Under the pieces are notes generated by a model. That model ran no database searches. It saw only the letters and a program-made list of their open reading frames with translations, and was not told the origin of the DNA. Below are positions 61,055-64,000 of a stretch of DNA of 64,000 nucleotides, in pieces (position 1 is the stretch's first letter; each line of letters begins with the position of its first letter). The DNA is from Mucilaginibacter sp. 14171R-50 (GTDB taxonomy: Bacteria > Bacteroidota > Bacteroidia > Sphingobacteriales > Sphingobacteriaceae): the NCBI RefSeq assembly GCF_010093045.1, contig NZ_CP048115.1:2976001-3040000 (forward strand). Direction: 5' to 3'. Both the position numbers and the translations under genes were made by a program.

Positions 61055-62145
61055 AAGGGTATTGTTAACGTGAGTTCAAAAAAATCCTGGTCTTCCTTTA
61101 CTTCCAGCTTGTAATGATCGCCATAGGTATGCTCCAGGCGTGTCCGGGTGTTCCGGAGGCCCAGGCCACCGCGCCGGGGGACGCTGCTTTTCACTGCCTT
61201 CCGGTTGCGCGCATGGTAGCGGAGCTGGCCGCTTGCATTTACGTCAATCTCGAGCAGGGCGGGAGAAGACCTGTCCGTCAGGTGACCGTGCTTGAACAGG
61301 TTCTCCGTTAGCGTAAGCAAGACCAGCGGTATAATGCGCAGGTCATCCGTTCCTACTTCAATAGCGGTATGCAGGTACAAGTTCTGGTGGAAACGGTAGC
61401 GGTTCAGCTCGACCAGGTTGCCGATTTGCTGCAGTTCATCTGCAAGTGGTATCTTACCGTCGGCGCTGGTGCTGTCCAGGCTGTAACGCATGATATCGGA
61501 AAGCAGCAGCACACACCGCGAAGCATCTTCAGAATGGGCGTAAACGGAACTATAGATAAAGCTCAGGGAATTGAACAGCAGATGCGGGTTGAGCTGCTGC
61601 TGCAGGTAGGCGTTCCGGCTTTCGGACAACCGGTGCTCCAATTCTGCTTTATCTTTTAAGGCGATCAGTTGCTTTTTTTCGGATTCAGCAGCTTTTTTCC
61701 GGTAGCTGGCGATATTGCCCGCCACCCAGTAAAGCAAAGCGAGTGCGCAGAAATAAATACTCCTAAAGGTGTTAATAGCGATCAGGTTGCCGACACTCGT
61801 CAGCACTTGGCGAAATGTTGACGGTGGTGCAGGATCCAGCATTATGGCCAGGGCCACTTTTGTCAGGGTAAAGAAAAGAAACAAAAGGAGGAATAGCAGC
61901 ACATTCGCGAAAGACCGCTCTTTTCTCTCAAATGTTCCATTCAACAAGTAAAGGGCACTGTAAAATACGCAGATATTTACCATATAATACAGCAGAAATG
62001 ATGCGCCCGAGGTAATGGAAAACTTTTGCACGGCATAATAAAGGAAACATAATTCATACAGGATGAAAATGCCCCAACAAAGTACATGCAACATGACCGT
62101 ACGTCTATTAATCCCTGCAACTGAAATTTTGAATGGTCTTTTCAT
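61051..62145 (-). CDS. LytS-type sensor histidine kinase
   Basis: Four membrane helices fill the first 145 residues. A coiled linker leads to the His_kinase domain with His188 in QQLNPHLLFNSLSFIYSS and a GHKL end (VLLTLTENLFKHG; GLGLRNTRTRLEHTYG). This is the usual partner for LytTR regulators in Bacteroidota. A short extracytoplasmic surface suggests it senses a membrane-active or very small signal. Autoinduction by the modified peptide would fit known lantibiotic systems but is speculation here. Confidence 0.9.
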   Translation of the reverse strand: MKRPFKISVAGINRRTVMLHVLCWGIFILYELCFLYYAVQKFSITSGASFLLYYMVNICVFYSALYLLNGTFERKERSFANVLLFLLLFLFFTLTKVALAIMLDPAPPSTFRQVLTSVGNLIAINTFRSIYFCALALLYWVAGNIASYRKKAAESEKKQLIALKDKAELEHRLSESRNAYLQQQLNPHLLFNSLSFIYSSVYAHSEDASRCVLLLSDIMRYSLDSTSADGKIPLADELQQIGNLVELNRYRFHQNLYLHTAIEVGTDDLRIIPLVLLTLTENLFKHGHLTDRSSPALLEIDVNASGQLRYHARNRKAVKSSVPRRGGLGLRNTRTRLEHTYGDHYKLEVKEDQDFFELTLTIPL

Positions 62146-62231
62146 TATTTATCATCCTAATACCGTCGTTCGTGTAACAAAATGGTGTAAAATTACTGAT
62201 AAGCATAATTTAGTAAAAACAATCATAAATC

Positions 62232-62384
62232 ATGGAAAAAACAACTAACAAACTGCCTCAGCAACGAACATGTCCTTTGTATAACTATGAAAGGTCATCC
62301 GTCTTGTTTGAAACCAGCGCAACCTGTGACCCAACTACAACGGTGATCACGATCTTAACCACCACTCATCTCCAACAATTGTAA
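62232..62384 (+). CDS. Candidate lanthipeptide-type precursor peptide
   Basis: A 50-codon frame starts at ATG 62232. The leader-like first half reads MEKTTNKLPQQRTCPLYNYE. The second half is rich in dehydratable residues: SSVLFETSATCDP followed by TTTVITILTTT and the end HLQQL. It has 13 Thr, 3 Ser and 2 Cys (Cys14, Cys32). Such a Thr-dense core with a Cys is what a LanB enzyme needs. It is divergent from the LytS-like kinase gene (86 bp between starts) and 1.9 kb beyond the LanB gene. A short frame can occur by chance, and no known leader motif was recognised. Confidence 0.5.
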   Translation: MEKTTNKLPQQRTCPLYNYERSSVLFETSATCDPTTTVITILTTTHLQQL

Positions 62385-62416
62385 GGTTCTCTTCGTTACC
62401 GTAACTGCTACGCGTT

Positions 62417-63562
62417 ATGCTGAAGGATGAGCTTGATTTTTTACGGCGAACGGCCGCATCCCAGGTGGATAAAACCCTGGATGCGGCCCAGACCGTACCA
62501 TGCATAGCCAGACGGGATTGTGAACGTATCCGCAATGTGTGGCGGGCTGCGATCTTTACGGCATCTTCAGACGGGTGTTTGAAAAGGTATTTTAACTATC
62601 ACTTGCAGGAACTTACGGTAATTACGAACGCCGCAGATAGTGGTATTGCAGTGGACCATTGCCTGTCGATAGAGTTATTAGCGTTGATAGATCATCTATG
62701 GATGAACCACAGCGTTTATCTTGACGGGAACATCACCGCACCGCCGGCATATCAAAAAAAATATATCGCGGCAATTGCGCTTACAACAGGAAATGTAAAC
62801 GCGAAGCTAAGGGCCGCCCGGGTACGCGGTAAGCTGAAGGACTGCCTGCTAAACTTTATGAGCGGGATGACCAGTGCCGGCATCCCCAAAAGTTTTCACG
62901 ACCTTAACTATTTCCAGGCCTGGCTCTACCGGCTTTCTGATCTGGATTTCCAACAACCGGAGGTGGAGTCCGCTATTCATGCTGCGCTGGAATCGCTGAA
63001 CTTCAATGACCTTTCGTACCTGAATTTCCGACAAGGGGTTTACGGCGGTAAGGCGCTGCCTGCGGCGGAAAAAATCCGGTACTTAAAAGCGGAGAAGGCA
63101 CGGCTGATGCTGCTATCCGAAACGCCTGTAGCACCCTGTCGTCCTGGTTGGCCCTCTTTGGGTTTTATGCTTTGCGGCTGGTTGTCGGAAGAGATAGCGG
63201 CCGTTGAATATGAGTCGCGGCAGGTAGCAGGAAACCCCTCCATGCCACCGCAAAAGGTACCGTTAAACCTGTCGGTAGCCCACTTGGCTTGCTTCCTGAA
63301 GCTCCTCTGCTGCGAAAGTGTCCCGGCGGACCTAAACCTGACCCGTTTGTTTCAATTCGTAGCGGGTCACTTCAGCGCTAAGCGTCAGAAAAACATATCC
63401 GCCAGGAGCCTGAGCAAGGAATATTACAGCACGACACAGGTTACCGCGGCCAAGGTGCAGGGCATGCTGCAGCAAATGATCGCCCGGATCAACCGGCTGT
63501 ATTTTCCTTTGGTGGCCTGGCTTGCAGCAGGTGCAGCGCTTGGTTTTCTTCCAGGAAGGTGA
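62417..63562 (+). CDS. Unknown protein with C-terminal membrane helix, mobile-element type
   Basis: A 381-residue helical protein. The segment SARSLSKEYYSTTQVTAAKV followed by MLQQMIARINR resembles hypothetical proteins of Bacteroidota conjugative elements, and one hydrophobic segment closes the protein (LVAWLAAGAALGFL). It starts 32 bp after the peptide-like frame. The role is unknown. The mobile-element link rests on my recollection of similar sequences, not on a search. It overlaps the convergent 63489-63737 gene by 74 bp. Confidence 0.55.
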   Translation: MLKDELDFLRRTAASQVDKTLDAAQTVPCIARRDCERIRNVWRAAIFTASSDGCLKRYFNYHLQELTVITNAADSGIAVDHCLSIELLALIDHLWMNHSVYLDGNITAPPAYQKKYIAAIALTTGNVNAKLRAARVRGKLKDCLLNFMSGMTSAGIPKSFHDLNYFQAWLYRLSDLDFQQPEVESAIHAALESLNFNDLSYLNFRQGVYGGKALPAAEKIRYLKAEKARLMLLSETPVAPCRPGWPSLGFMLCGWLSEEIAAVEYESRQVAGNPSMPPQKVPLNLSVAHLACFLKLLCCESVPADLNLTRLFQFVAGHFSAKRQKNISARSLSKEYYSTTQVTAAKVQGMLQQMIARINRLYFPLVAWLAAGAALGFLPGR

Positions 63563-63737
63563 TCAGTTCGCTCAGCCAGTGAAAGGTAAACCCATCGCGG
63601 TGTAGCAGCTGCTCGGGCGTCAGGGCCGCAATATCCCCGATCTTCTCAAAACCCATTTTCCCGCAAAGCAGCGTAAAGTTGTTACTGAATCCTGCGCCTG
63701 CAACCGGTTGCTCCAAAAGCTGTTCGGCTGATATCAT
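63489..63737 (-). CDS. Small helix-hairpin-helix-like protein (RNA polymerase alpha CTD-like)
   Basis: Eighty-two residues. The order LGFxxxGDIxALTPEQLL (seen as GFEKIGDIAALTPEQLLH) followed by GFTFHWLSELITFLEEN resembles the tandem HhH of the RNA polymerase alpha C-terminal domain. Small relatives occur in Bacteroidota accessory regions. DNA or protein binding is plausible. Function unproven. Confidence 0.55.
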   Translation of the reverse strand: MISAEQLLEQPVAGAGFSNNFTLLCGKMGFEKIGDIAALTPEQLLHRDGFTFHWLSELITFLEENQALHLLQARPPKENTAG

Positions 63738-63832
63738 ATTAAAATTTTTATAATCAAAAATAATAAATCTCCTTTAATAGAGACGTCATTAATGGAGTTA
63801 TTTTTACACTTTGTTTTAATTTATTTTACCGT

Positions 63833-64000
63833 ATGGCGAAGAAGGGTTCCCGTACGGAAAAGATCGATGTCTGGGAAGGCGAGTATAAAAAGCTCGGCAA
63901 CCGGATAAAGACCATTCGCATTGCCCAGGGCTTTACCAGCGCCGAAGCATTTTCCAACGAGCGGGGGCTGTCCCGCGCGCAGTATGCCAAATATGAGAAC
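63833..64000 (+). CDS. XRE-like regulator, 3' end beyond window
   Basis: ATG 63833 opens a frame that runs to the window edge (56 codons). LGNRIKTIRIAQGFTSAEAF followed by SRAQYAKYEN is a helix-turn-helix of the XRE type. It is divergent from the HhH-like gene and may belong to a mobile element continuing to the right. Confidence 0.6.
   Translation, partial: MAKKGSRTEKIDVWEGEYKKLGNRIKTIRIAQGFTSAEAFSNERGLSRAQYAKYEN

Noticed and set aside
1..64000. CRISPR arrays, rRNA or tRNA genes
   Set aside because: No evenly spaced direct repeats, no rRNA-like sequence and no recognisable tRNA clover-leaf were found by eye.

Overview
The window looks like an accessory region of a Bacteroidota chromosome, most likely Sphingobacteriaceae (Mucilaginibacter/Pedobacter-like). 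The evidence is SusC/SusD and TlpA proteins, DUF6443-type RHS proteins, LytTR and TPR-kinase two-component pairs, a DUF6520 peptide, TAnnTTTG promoter boxes and little use of Shine-Dalgarno sites. No rRNA, tRNA or CRISPR array was seen. Nearly everything is accessory: polymorphic toxins, probable defence genes, a recombinase locus and a peptide-modification locus. Base composition rises sharply in GC near 50.4 kb.

Layout. 0-5.4 kb: RHS polymorphic toxin with a putative immunity gene. 5.4-10.1 kb: a frame-broken zinc-finger gene, a coupled AlbA_2/ParA pair and a cholesterol-dependent-cytolysin homologue. 10.4-18 kb: five coupled genes (GHKL ATPase, phosphoribosyltransferase-like protein, degenerate sensor kinase, receiver protein, membrane protein), a candidate undescribed signalling or defence system. 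18.6-25.1 kb: small envelope proteins and a PLD-like / vWA-like / DUF4236 operon. 25.2-30 kb: a TPR kinase and response regulator with near-identical palindromes (TTTACGGGAAACCGTAAA type) in front of three small genes. 30-32 kb: two exported proteins.

32.2-38.5 kb: a tyrosine recombinase followed by two convergent gene pairs (ATP-grasp/NTPase; membrane protein/SET domain). Each pair is enclosed by inverted copies of a site GATAA-N7-TTATC lying next to the start codons. The 7-bp centre is identical within a pair and different between pairs, as expected for tyrosine-recombinase overlap regions. This suggests an invertible multi-cassette switch; a DRGH-type nuclease lies between the cassettes. 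38.7-48.9 kb: defence-like genes, including a CoiA-like nuclease, PD-(D/E)xK-like proteins, a DACNV-like protein, a RloC/PrrC-like anticodon nuclease and a broken HEPN-like gene. 49-50.4 kb: an XRE regulator with a 38-bp perfect palindrome, and a structured RNA leader.

50.5-62.4 kb: GC-rich locus with TlpA-DUF3738, SusC, SusD, DUF6520, a MauE-like protein, a full-length LanB dehydratase, a LytTR regulator and its kinase. A 50-residue Thr-rich reading frame divergent from the kinase looks like a lanthipeptide precursor; no LanC cyclase is visible. The window ends with genes resembling those of mobile elements.

Five short genes are each restored by about one extra base, mostly at homopolymers. 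This points either to base-calling deletions or to real decay, and it limits confidence in those calls.
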